This document shows, piece by piece, positions 44,222 to 52,161 of a DNA stretch of 64,000 nt (position 1 is the first letter of the stretch; every line of letters begins with the position of its first letter). Source of the DNA: Pigmentiphaga sp. NML080357 (lineage in GTDB: Bacteria; Pseudomonadota; Gammaproteobacteria; Burkholderiales; Burkholderiaceae_B). The stretch is taken from contig NZ_NINW01000033.1 in NCBI RefSeq assembly GCF_002188465.1, positions 1-64,000 on the forward strand, in the 5' to 3' direction. Both the position numbers and the translations under genes were made by a program. Under the pieces are notes generated by a model, which had not been told where the DNA came from, made no database searches, and was given only the letters and a program-made list of their open reading frames with translations.

Positions 44222-45136
44222 TCAAGGCATGGGCGGCAGGCCCACGCTCTCCGGATGGCTCCCGACGGTTGCCGGCCAGGCTTGCGCGATGGCTTCCGCG
44301 CTCCATCCGCCATCGCGGAACGCGCAACGGATCTCTTGCGGATGGGACCAGAGGCTGAGTCTGTCGCCGCCGAGGCCGATGCACTGGCCGGTGATGTGGG
44401 CGGCCAGGTCCGATGCCAGGAACACCACCAGCGGCGCCACGTCCTCGGGCGATCCCATGCCTGCTCCCTTGCGCAGCGAATCGGGCAGCGGTTCGCCCCT
44501 GGCAAGCGCCTCGGCGTAGGGCGCGAACGCGGGCATGGTCGCTACCATGCGGGTCAGCGCGACCGGAACGATGGCGTTGACCGTGATGCCCGATCTGGCG
44601 CACTCCATCGACCAGGTCCGCGCGAACGATGCGATGCCCGCCTTGGCCGCCGCATAGGCGGTCTGTCCCGGGTTGCCCCGCTGCCCGGCCGGCGAGGCGA
44701 CCAGCACCAGCCGCCCCGGGCTTTCCTGGGCCCGCATCTGCCGAACCGCGGCCCGTGCGCAGGTGAAGGTCCCTCGCAGGTGCGTCGCCACGACACTGTC
44801 GAAATCATCGTCGGCAAGTTTCCAAAGGACTCGGTCGCGCAAATTTCCCGCGTTGGCGCAGAGTATGTCGAGACGGCCGAAGCTGCGCACGGCGGTGGCC
44901 ACCAGCCGCTCCGCGGCCTCTGTCTCGCCAACCGGCACGGCCTCGGCCACGGCCTTGCCGCCTTGCGCGCATATCGCCGCCGCGGCTTCGTCCGCGGCTC
45001 GGGCGTCGACGTCGTTCACCACCACCGCGGCTCCCGCGGCAGCCAGCGAACGGGCGAATGCCAGCCCCAGTCCCCTGCCGCTGCCGGTGACGATCGCCAC
45101 CTTCCCGTCCAGCCTGACAGCTCGTTCAAGCCCCAT
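44222..45136 (-). CDS. Short-chain dehydrogenase/reductase
   Basis: NAD(P)-dependent oxidoreductase of 304 residues. Cofactor motif VTGSGRGLGLAFA, CANAGNL, catalytic Ser in LVASPAGQ and YxxxK in TAYAAAKAGIASFA. It resembles the (3R)-hydroxyacyl-CoA dehydrogenase region of multifunctional beta-oxidation enzymes, with a C-terminal extension of about 50 residues. One bp separates it from the enoyl-CoA hydratase gene. It probably oxidises the hydroxyacyl-CoA formed by that enzyme. Confidence 0.87.
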   Translation of the reverse strand: MGLERAVRLDGKVAIVTGSGRGLGLAFARSLAAAGAAVVVNDVDARAADEAAAAICAQGGKAVAEAVPVGETEAAERLVATAVRSFGRLDILCANAGNLRDRVLWKLADDDFDSVVATHLRGTFTCARAAVRQMRAQESPGRLVLVASPAGQRGNPGQTAYAAAKAGIASFARTWSMECARSGITVNAIVPVALTRMVATMPAFAPYAEALARGEPLPDSLRKGAGMGSPEDVAPLVVFLASDLAAHITGQCIGLGGDRLSLWSHPQEIRCAFRDGGWSAEAIAQAWPATVGSHPESVGLPPMP

Positions 45137-45137
45137 C

Positions 45138-45947
45138 TCACCTCCCCGCATAGACCGGGCTGCGCTTTTCCATGAACGCGCGCGGCCCCTCGCGCGCATC
45201 CTCGCTGGCCAGGACCGCTTCGCGCGCGTGATCCTCCAGCCGGTACGCAAGGTCCAGCGGCACGCCGCTGGCCTCGAGCGCCGCCCGCTTGGCGGCCCTG
45301 ACCGCGAGCGGTCCGTTGCGTGCGATGCGCCCCGCGAGGTCCATCGCCGCCGCCTGCAGATCGGAGGCGGCCACGACCTGGTTGACCAGCCCCCATTGCA
45401 GCGCCTGGGCAGCGGAAATCGCCTGGCCCGTGAGCAGCATGTGCATGGCGACCGCGTGCGGCACCTGGCGCGGCAGCCTCGCCATGGAGCCGGCGAATGG
45501 GACGAGCCCGCGCTTGACCTCCGGCAGCCCGAACGTGGCATGCCCGGCCGCCACGCGGATGTCGGTCCCCAGGACCAGCTCCATGCCGGCGGCCAGACAT
45601 GCGCCGTTGATGGCGGCGATCACGGGCTTGTGCAACGGAAAATCGCGCAGCGATGACGCCGCCATCACCAGCGGGTCGTCCAGTACGCGCCGGTCGAACG
45701 CGTCGGCCGGAGGCCGGGCTCCGGTCAGGAGCGGCAAGGTGGTCCCCAGATCGCCGCCTGCGCAGAACGCCGCATCGCCCACGGCGGTGAGCACCGCCAC
45801 ACGGAGCGCATCGTCGCGGCTGAAGTCGATGAATGCGTCGGCCAGCGCGCAAAGCATGCCGGGCGTCAGCGCGTTGCGCGCGGCCGGCCGCTCCAGGCGG
45901 ATAACGGCCATGTGCCCCTGCTTCTCATACGCCACGTGTCCGCTCAT
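45138..45947 (-). CDS. Enoyl-CoA hydratase/isomerase family protein
   Basis: Crotonase-fold enzyme of 269 residues: RPAARNALTPGML, oxyanion-hole segments GDAAFCAGGDLG and INGACLAAGMELVLGTDIRVA, and FGLPEVKRGLVPFAGSMARLPR. Adds water to, or isomerises, an unsaturated acyl-CoA. Its start overlaps the end of the synthetase gene (ATGA). Operon context suggests beta-oxidation of an exogenous carboxylic acid. Confidence 0.9.
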   Translation of the reverse strand: MSGHVAYEKQGHMAVIRLERPAARNALTPGMLCALADAFIDFSRDDALRVAVLTAVGDAAFCAGGDLGTTLPLLTGARPPADAFDRRVLDDPLVMAASSLRDFPLHKPVIAAINGACLAAGMELVLGTDIRVAAGHATFGLPEVKRGLVPFAGSMARLPRQVPHAVAMHMLLTGQAISAAQALQWGLVNQVVAASDLQAAAMDLAGRIARNGPLAVRAAKRAALEASGVPLDLAYRLEDHAREAVLASEDAREGPRAFMEKRSPVYAGR

Positions 45948-47782
45948 GCCGCGCCTCCGCAGGCCCGCGCCGGGTGGCTCTCTATGCGATAGTCCAGGGC
46001 GAATGGCGCCATCAGCTCCCGGATGCGCATCTCGATTCCTTCGCCTTCCGCGATGGCGAACAGCGCGGTGCACCCCTTGGCCCCGGCGCTCACATCGACC
46101 TTCACCGCCCCGGCCAGGCCGCGATCCGCGACGCGTTCCTCCAGCGCCCATCGCGCGGCCCTGGCGCGCAGCTCGGGCTTGTACAGCTTGCCGATGGCCG
46201 TCATGGGCAATGCGTCGAGAACGAAGATCGCCTTGGGAATCGCCGGGCGCTCCGGGATGTGCCGGCGCGCGAACGCGGCCAGTTCCTCCACCGCCAGCCG
46301 GCTGCCCGGCCGCAACGCGACATAGGCGACCGGGACCTCCCCCGCATACTCGTCCGGCGCCCCCACCGCGGCCGCCATCAGCACGTCCGGATGCTTGAGC
46401 AGCGCATCCTCGATCACGACCGGATCGATGTTGTGGCTGCTGCGTATGATCAGGTCTTTCGCCCGGCCGGTGACGAAGACCCGTCCGGTCTCGTCGATGT
46501 GCCCGACGTCTCCGGTGACCAGCCAGCCGTCGCCGTCGAATGCGCCCGCATCGTTGCGGGGATCGGTGTAGCCCGGGCTGACGTTCGGCCCCTTGACGCG
46601 CAAGATGCCCTCGCCATCGATGCCGCTGGACGGATCGACTTCGACGACGGTGAACGGCAGCCGCAGCCCGACGGACCCGGCGGTCCTCGGCAGGCAGACC
46701 GGCTCGATGGCGATGACGCCCCCACACTCGGTCATGCCCAGGATGTTGCGCACGCCTATTCCCAGCCGCTGCTCGAAGGCATCGGCCAGCTCCGCAGGCA
46801 GGGGCGATCCTCCCGTAAGCAGGCAGCGGACGCGGGACAGGTCCTCGTCCTGCCGCGGCACCCCGAGCAGGCTGGCCATGACCGTGGGAACGGCCGCCAG
46901 CAGCGTCACGCCATGGCGTTCGACGAACTCCCAGTAGCGCTGCACAAAGCCGCGGTTGCGCATGCCTAGCACGGTGGGCAGGACGACCTCGCCGCCTACC
47001 AGCAGCGTGGACAAGCCGTAGACGAACGATCCGGCAACATGAAACAACGGGAAACCGTTCAACATCACGTCCGTTTCGCTGGCCCCGTACATGCATGCGG
47101 CGCCCCATGCCGCATGGAGCTGGTTGCGGTGGGCATGGCGTGCGAGCTTGGGACGACCAGTGGTGCCGCCGGTATGGAAAAGCGCCGCGATGTCGTCGGG
47201 CCGGCGCCGGTAACCGGGTCCCAGGGGCGCGTCGCTCTCGCCGGCCAGCAACGTCTCGAAATCCGGCGCATCGTCCGCCCCGCCCACGGCGACGACGCGG
47301 CGTAGCCCGGCGCAGCGCCGCATCAGGCCAGGCACTTTCGACCAGATGTCCAGGTCGGTGTGCGGGCCGAGCGCCACCAGCACGTTCACGCCCGCGTTGT
47401 CGATGAGATCTGCGATGTGCTCCTCGCCAAGCAGGTAGTTGATGGGGCACGCGATGCCCGCCGCTTCCGCTCCCCACAGCGTGACGTACGCGGCGGGAAT
47501 AGCGGGGAGCAGGAAGCCGACGCGCGGCGGCGCCCCGTCCGCCAGGAGGCTGAAGACCCGGGCGGCTTGCCGTATCCTGCCGATCAGGTCGGCATAGGTC
47601 CAGCTGCGTGCGGGCACGGCGGAGTCGGCCGATTCGATGAAGGTCAGCGCCCGCCGCGCGGGGTGCGCGCGCGCGACGTGTTCGAGCGCCTCGTGAACGC
47701 TTTCATGCGGCATGAACGTGGCGTAGGGCTGCAACTCGATGGCCCGGATGTCGTCCAGGCATCGGATGGCAGGTGTCTTCAC
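45944..47782 (-). CDS. Acyl-CoA synthetase (AMP-forming)
   Basis: ANL-superfamily ligase of 612 residues that adenylates a carboxylate and transfers it to CoA. Motifs: phosphate loop LFHTGGTTGRPKLA (near residue 205), GMTECGGV, GWLVTGDVGHIDETGRVFVTGRAKDLI and the C-terminal catalytic-Lys region MTAIGKLYKPELRA. The last ~50 residues after this go beyond the usual end of the family. First gene of the ACS-ECH-SDR-Bug operon; acid substrate unknown. Confidence 0.92.
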   Translation of the reverse strand: MKTPAIRCLDDIRAIELQPYATFMPHESVHEALEHVARAHPARRALTFIESADSAVPARSWTYADLIGRIRQAARVFSLLADGAPPRVGFLLPAIPAAYVTLWGAEAAGIACPINYLLGEEHIADLIDNAGVNVLVALGPHTDLDIWSKVPGLMRRCAGLRRVVAVGGADDAPDFETLLAGESDAPLGPGYRRRPDDIAALFHTGGTTGRPKLARHAHRNQLHAAWGAACMYGASETDVMLNGFPLFHVAGSFVYGLSTLLVGGEVVLPTVLGMRNRGFVQRYWEFVERHGVTLLAAVPTVMASLLGVPRQDEDLSRVRCLLTGGSPLPAELADAFEQRLGIGVRNILGMTECGGVIAIEPVCLPRTAGSVGLRLPFTVVEVDPSSGIDGEGILRVKGPNVSPGYTDPRNDAGAFDGDGWLVTGDVGHIDETGRVFVTGRAKDLIIRSSHNIDPVVIEDALLKHPDVLMAAAVGAPDEYAGEVPVAYVALRPGSRLAVEELAAFARRHIPERPAIPKAIFVLDALPMTAIGKLYKPELRARAARWALEERVADRGLAGAVKVDVSAGAKGCTALFAIAEGEGIEMRIRELMAPFALDYRIESHPARACGGAA

Positions 47783-47805
47783 GCGGTCTCCTTCGTGTCA
47801 TGGAA

Positions 47806-47826
47806 CGCCTCCATGCCTGGGAGGCG
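47806..47826. promoter_or_regulatory. Perfect 7-bp inverted repeat upstream of acyl-CoA synthetase operon
   Basis: CGCCTCC-N7-GGAGGCG lies 24 bp before the synthetase start, where a repressor or activator could act. It may instead be part of a leader hairpin. Confidence 0.35.
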
Positions 47827-47863
47827 CCTGACCGAAGCCTAGAGAGAATGCGCCCGCAAGGCT

Positions 47864-47881
47864 GTCCCCTGCGTTGGGGAC
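47864..47881. promoter_or_regulatory. Candidate LuxR-family operator GTCCCC-N6-GGGGAC
   Basis: A perfect 6-6-6 palindrome between the LuxR gene and the synthetase operon it precedes. The spacing to the start codon (about 82 bp) would suit an activator site. Assignment to the LuxR protein is inferred from proximity only. Confidence 0.4.
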
Positions 47882-47917
47882 CGGGTCAACCCCAGGACGG
47901 TGCGACGAAAGCCGGCG

Positions 47918-48742
47918 TCAGTGTCCGGCAGCCGGCAGGCCGGGCGGCGCGATGCCGTTCAGCGCGAGCGCGAACAATTCGTTGCGATGATGAATGCCCA
48001 GCCTTTCGAAGGCACGATCGCGATAGGTCTTGACGGTACCCGCGGAAATTCCCAGATCCGCCGCAATGCCTTCGTGGGTCCAGCCTCGCAGCAGGCGTTC
48101 GCACACCTCGCGCTCGCGGCGCGGCAACGCGTCGAACACCGATGGCAAGGCGCCCGCGCGTCCCGGCCCCTGCGGCCTGCTTCGCAGGTGGGTTTCGATG
48201 CAGGCGATGAGCGGCGGCGCCAGGCCGCAGATCAGGTCCAGCTCGGCATCGCTGAATGCCGGCTGCTCGTTGCGCCGGTAGAGATTGACCGCGATGAGGT
48301 CCTCGCTTTCCCAGGTCCGCACCAGCGACACGCGCTCGCGCAGGTCATGCCGCGTATAGATGCCATCGCGATGCGCGGTCGGCAATTCCGCCGCGTGCCA
48401 GTGCGTGACCACCGCCCCGCCGCCCAGGACCCGTTCGCGCGCCGCCTCGAACGTCCGGTCGTACCGGTAGAGGCCTTCCCGGTAGAAGCGGAAGGCTTCG
48501 CGGGTGCGGTCGGGCACGCGGAAGCTGCCGGTGGCGTGCAGTTCGGGCGGCCGGGACTGATGCAGGCTGTAAGTGGACCACCAGCACAAGGGGATCGCCT
48601 CGTTGAGCTGCCGCAGCGCCGCCGTCCCGAAATCCTCGTGTCCGAGACAGCCGATGACCCCCGCCATGGCGAAGGACGCCCGCTGGGAGGTGCGGCGCCA
48701 TACCGCCTCCCCTTGCTCACCCTGGAGATGAACCAGTTGCAT
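47918..48742 (-). CDS. LuxR-type HTH regulator with GAF-like sensor region
   Basis: A 274-residue regulator. The N-terminal ~190 residues look like a GAF-type sensing region (AELDLICGLAPPLIACIETHL at its end), and the C-terminal LuxR HTH is LPRREREVCERLLRGWTHEGIAADLGISAGTVKTYRDRAFERLGIHHRNELFALAL. No acyl-homoserine-lactone binding signature is visible. It lies 135 bp upstream of the acyl-CoA operon on the same strand and is its probable regulator. I use the ATG at 48742; the ORF extends upstream, where the start is uncertain. Confidence 0.82.
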   Translation of the reverse strand: MQLVHLQGEQGEAVWRRTSQRASFAMAGVIGCLGHEDFGTAALRQLNEAIPLCWWSTYSLHQSRPPELHATGSFRVPDRTREAFRFYREGLYRYDRTFEAARERVLGGGAVVTHWHAAELPTAHRDGIYTRHDLRERVSLVRTWESEDLIAVNLYRRNEQPAFSDAELDLICGLAPPLIACIETHLRSRPQGPGRAGALPSVFDALPRREREVCERLLRGWTHEGIAADLGISAGTVKTYRDRAFERLGIHHRNELFALALNGIAPPGLPAAGH

Positions 48743-48918
48743 GGCTTCGTCCGCTCTCTTCTCGTTCTTGCCGATAGCGTACCGTAAAAGTCGAAGCGCG
48801 CAGGAACGGCGTGGCGCCCCGTGGCCGCGTCCGGCCTGGCCGGCATGCGGGCGCACGTGGAGATAAATGGAAACAAAAACACGCAGAATGAACCATCCGC
48901 CGAGCCATGCCGTTACCT

Positions 48919-48940
48919 AACATTCACTATCATGAATGTT
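48919..48940. promoter_or_regulatory. Inverted repeat upstream of otsB
   Basis: AACATTC-N8-GAATGTT is a perfect 7-bp inverted repeat 36 bp before otsB, in an AT-rich patch of the divergent LuxR/otsB gap. It is a candidate operator for otsBA; no matching regulator is evident. Confidence 0.4.
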
Positions 48941-48975
48941 GTCAAAACGATACGTAGAGTGCGCATCAACAGGCG

Positions 48976-49827
48976 ATGACCGGATCGGAAGAAAATACAC
49001 ATCCGTTTTCCCCCACCAGAGACCTGCTTGCCTGCACGCTGGGACGCGGCCCGGCCTCCGGTCCCGCCCGCGCTCCCGACCTGGCACGCTGTGCCTTCTT
49101 TTTCGATCTGGACGGCACGCTCGCTCCGATCGCGCCGACGCCCGAGTCCGCGGCGGTCCCCGCGTCCACCATCGCCCTGCTGCAACGTCTGCAGCGCGCC
49201 GCGGCCGGCGCGCTGGCCGTGGTTTCCGGTCGTGCGCTCGACACCATCGACCGCATGCTGCAGCCGCTGCGACTGCCCGCGGGCGGCCTGCACGGCGCCC
49301 AATGGCGCGGACCCGACGGACGGTTGTGGGAAGCGTCCGTGGACCCGGTCGAGTCCGCGCGTCTGCTGGACGCCTTGACCGCCGTGGCCGCGCGGCATCC
49401 GGGCGTGCGCCTGGAAAACAAGGGGCTTTCGTTCGCGGTTCATTACCGCCACGCCCCCGGCCTGGAGGACCGGATCAGGGAGGAAGTGCGGGCGGCAGCC
49501 GAGCCCTTCGACCAGCGCTACGCGCTGCAGTACGGAAAGATGGTCGCCGAGGTCAAGCCGCGCGGCGCGGACAAGGCCCGGGCCATCGAGCGGTTCATGG
49601 CGGTCGAGCCATTCTCGGCCCGCACGCCGGTGATGGCGGGAGACGACCTGACCGACGAACCGGCGTTCCAAGCGGTCAATCGCCTGGGCGGTGTCTCGAT
49701 CAAGATAGGCGGCGGCGACACGTCGGCATCATGGCGGCTGGCGGATCCGGCCGCCCTCGCGCTCTGGCTGAACGGCCTCCTGGCGCTGGCTTCGCATGCG
49801 TCCGGGGCCACGAATAGAGGATCATGA
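48976..49827 (+). CDS. otsB: Trehalose-6-phosphate phosphatase
   Basis: HAD-superfamily enzyme of 283 residues that dephosphorylates trehalose-6-phosphate. Catalytic DxD is D44/D46 in FFFDLDGTLAPIAP; VVSGRALDTIDRML, YALQYGKMVAEVKPRGADKARAIERFM and AGDDLTDEPAF follow in usual order. One bp separates its stop from the otsA start, a classical otsBA operon for osmoprotective trehalose. Confidence 0.95.
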   Translation: MTGSEENTHPFSPTRDLLACTLGRGPASGPARAPDLARCAFFFDLDGTLAPIAPTPESAAVPASTIALLQRLQRAAAGALAVVSGRALDTIDRMLQPLRLPAGGLHGAQWRGPDGRLWEASVDPVESARLLDALTAVAARHPGVRLENKGLSFAVHYRHAPGLEDRIREEVRAAAEPFDQRYALQYGKMVAEVKPRGADKARAIERFMAVEPFSARTPVMAGDDLTDEPAFQAVNRLGGVSIKIGGGDTSASWRLADPAALALWLNGLLALASHASGATNRGS

Positions 49828-49828
49828 C

Positions 49829-51214
49829 ATGGGCAAACTCGTCATCGTCTCCAATCGCGTGGCTTCCGCCGCCGAGGGAAAGAGCACCGCCGGCGGCCTG
49901 GCGGTGGGCGTGCTCGATGCGCTCAAGCGGCAGGACGGACTCTGGTTCGGGTGGAACGGCAAGATCGAGGATCCCGCCCAGGCGGGCCTTTCTTCATACC
50001 GCATCGGCCGCATCGATTGCGCCACCACCAGCCTCTCCCGCGGCGAATACGACACCTATTACCGCGGCTTCGCCAATGGCACGCTCTGGCCCGCGTTTCA
50101 CTACCGGGTCGACCTGAGCCGCTACGACCCCAAGGAATACGCCGGCTACCTTGCCGTCAACGAACGGCTCGCGGGCATGCTCACGGAGCTGGTCGACGAG
50201 GACGACCGGCTCTGGGTGCACGACTACCATCTCATTCCCTTTGCCCGGGCCTGCCGGCGCATGGGCATGCGCAACCGCATCGGCTTTTTTCTGCATACGC
50301 CCTTTCCCGCGGAGGGCGTCCTGCGCACCATTCCGCCCCATCGGGACCTCGTCGAAGCCCTGTGCGAATATGACTTGGTCGGCTTTCAGACCCGCGGCGA
50401 CGCCCAGGCATTCATCGATTACGCCAGCAGGCGGCTCGGCTTGCCGCTGGAGACCGGGGGCATGCTGCGCACACGCTCCGGGCTGGTCCGGGTAGGCCAC
50501 TATCCCATAGGCATCCTGCCCGACGACATCCAGAACAAGTCCAAGGCGCGCAGCCGCTCCAAGCTCGTAGCCACCCTCAAGCAGGGACTGCAGGAACGCA
50601 AGCTCATCGTCAGCGTCGATCGGCTCGACTACAGCAAGGGGCTGGTGGAACGCTTCAACGCCTTCGAACGCCTGCTCGAGTCGTATCCGGCGCATTGCGG
50701 CCAGGTCAGTTTCCTGCAGATCGCCCCGCCTTCGCGTTCCGACGTCGAGGGCTACCGGCACATCCGCCGCCAGCTCGAAAGCACGGCGGGCCACATCAAT
50801 GGCCGATGGACCGAACTGTCGTGGACGCCCATCCGCTACATGAACCGCGCCTACGAGCGGTCCGCGCTGCTGTCGTTCTTCCGCGCCTCGCAGGTGGGTT
50901 TCGTGACGCCGTTGCGCGATGGCATGAACCTGGTGGCCAAAGAGTACGTAGCCGCCCAGGCGCCCGACGACCCTGGCGTCCTGGTGCTGTCCGAATTCGC
51001 CGGCGCGGCCGACGAACTGGCCAACGGCGCCATCATCGTGAATCCCTACGACATCGAGGCAATGGCCCGCGCGCTGGACCAGGCCCTGAACATGCCGCTC
51101 GAGGAACGGCTCGAACGCCACGGCCACATGATGCAATTGCTCAAAGACAACAGCATCCGGCAGTGGCGCGATCATTTCCTCGCCGACCTCGAGCCGGAGG
51201 CGATCGCGGCCTGA
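49829..51214 (+). CDS. otsA: Trehalose-6-phosphate synthase
   Basis: GT20 glycosyltransferase of 461 residues joining UDP-glucose and glucose-6-phosphate. Family stretches: [73 protein letters not shown] and [13 protein letters not shown]. The ATG at 49829 (MGKLVIVSN) gives the usual N-terminus. It is convergent with the GntR gene. Confidence 0.96.
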   Translation: MGKLVIVSNRVASAAEGKSTAGGLAVGVLDALKRQDGLWFGWNGKIEDPAQAGLSSYRIGRIDCATTSLSRGEYDTYYRGFANGTLWPAFHYRVDLSRYDPKEYAGYLAVNERLAGMLTELVDEDDRLWVHDYHLIPFARACRRMGMRNRIGFFLHTPFPAEGVLRTIPPHRDLVEALCEYDLVGFQTRGDAQAFIDYASRRLGLPLETGGMLRTRSGLVRVGHYPIGILPDDIQNKSKARSRSKLVATLKQGLQERKLIVSVDRLDYSKGLVERFNAFERLLESYPAHCGQVSFLQIAPPSRSDVEGYRHIRRQLESTAGHINGRWTELSWTPIRYMNRAYERSALLSFFRASQVGFVTPLRDGMNLVAKEYVAAQAPDDPGVLVLSEFAGAADELANGAIIVNPYDIEAMARALDQALNMPLEERLERHGHMMQLLKDNSIRQWRDHFLADLEPEAIAA

Positions 51215-51233
51215 CCGCCGCCTGCGCCGGCAC

Positions 51234-51959
51234 TCAGCGGTTGCGCGCCTCTTCCAGCAGCCGTTCGGCGATTTCTATGGCGATATCGACCATGCGGTGC
51301 ATGTGCTGGCGCGCGAAGTGCTCGGCCGCGACCGGGTCGCCGTGCAGGACGGCGCGCGCGATGTCGACATGGTCCGAGAGGTTGCGCAGCCAGTTGGCAT
51401 GGCTCAAGTCCCGGAAGTAGATGGTGTGCAGGATCGGATAGTTGTACTGGTCCAGGAGCTCGCCCACGTCCGGAATGCCTGACATGTTGTTAATGGCCCG
51501 GTGGAACCTGCCGTTTTCCGCGCGGTGGTTGCGGGGATCGTCCGCCTTGCGCTGCGCCTCGATGTCGTCCAGCAGGCCCAGCATGATTTCCCGGTTGCCA
51601 GGTTCCTGCACGCGTTCGGCCGCGGCGCGCGCGCCCAGCCCGGAGATGACCTCGCGGATGCGGAACTGCGCCACGATGTCCTCGCGCCTGGGCGTGGCCA
51701 CCATCGCCCCGCGATTGGGCTCGATGCGCACGAACCGGTTGGTTTCCAGGCGCCGGAACGCTTCGCGCACGGAGCTGCGGCTCACGCCGAGGTCGCGGGT
51801 GACTTCGGCCTCGACGATGCGCTGCCCGGGCTTATAGACCCCGTCCACGATGCGGCGGGCGATTTCGTTCAACACGAAATCCGACACGCTGCCTGAACGC
51901 ACAGGCTCGGCCTGCGGCGGCTGGTAGAAGGGAACGATCGAGGTCGGGTCTTTGGCCAT
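51234..51959 (-). CDS. GntR-family regulator, FCD subgroup
   Basis: A 241-residue regulator: winged HTH (about 22-90: YKPGQRIVEAEVTRDLGVSRSSVREAFRRLETNRFVRIEPNRGAMV) and C-terminal FCD ligand domain (about 100-225) with the metal-binding pattern ...NGRFHRAINNMSG...and late HVDIARAVLHGD/HMHRM histidines. FCD regulators respond to organic acids. Start taken at ATG 51959; ATG 51977 is possible and neither has a strong ribosome binding site. Divergent from the FAD-oxidase/ABC/dioxygenase cluster, next to four copies of a shared operator motif. Confidence 0.9.
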   Translation of the reverse strand: MAKDPTSIVPFYQPPQAEPVRSGSVSDFVLNEIARRIVDGVYKPGQRIVEAEVTRDLGVSRSSVREAFRRLETNRFVRIEPNRGAMVATPRREDIVAQFRIREVISGLGARAAAERVQEPGNREIMLGLLDDIEAQRKADDPRNHRAENGRFHRAINNMSGIPDVGELLDQYNYPILHTIYFRDLSHANWLRNLSDHVDIARAVLHGDPVAAEHFARQHMHRMVDIAIEIAERLLEEARNR

Positions 51960-52002
51960 GGTCGGGTACGGGCGCATCCGGAAGAAGCAATCGTCCGCAA
52001 AA

Positions 52003-52013
52003 TTGTAGGACAA
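52003..52013. promoter_or_regulatory. GntR/FCD operator copy 1 (in front of the regulator gene)
   Basis: TTGTAGGACAA; read on the minus strand TTGTCCTACAAT, 44 bp before the regulator start. Same motif as the three copies at 52101, 52165 and 52255 (consensus YTGTCSKACAAT), suggesting autoregulation. Confidence 0.6.
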
Positions 52014-52100
52014 ATCCTATCTCCGCACAGTCCCAGCCGCGACAAAACAATGGCGGAAATCTATGACTGGGTACTTTTCCCGATATTGACTTCGCTCATC

Positions 52101-52111
52101 CTGTCCGACAA
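52101..52111. promoter_or_regulatory. GntR/FCD operator copy 2 (in front of the FAD-oxidase gene)
   Basis: CTGTCCGACAA with TGTC-N-GACA symmetry, 51 bp before the oxidase ATG, in a position to overlap its promoter. Confidence 0.62.
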
Positions 52112-52161
52112 TACCGTGCAATTTCAGGGCAAATACCCAGCATACTCTGGAAAAAAGCACG

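Noticed and set aside
47918..48742. Quorum-sensing LuxR receptor
   Set aside because: The N-terminal part lacks the conserved acyl-homoserine-lactone pocket residues and there is no luxI-type gene nearby.
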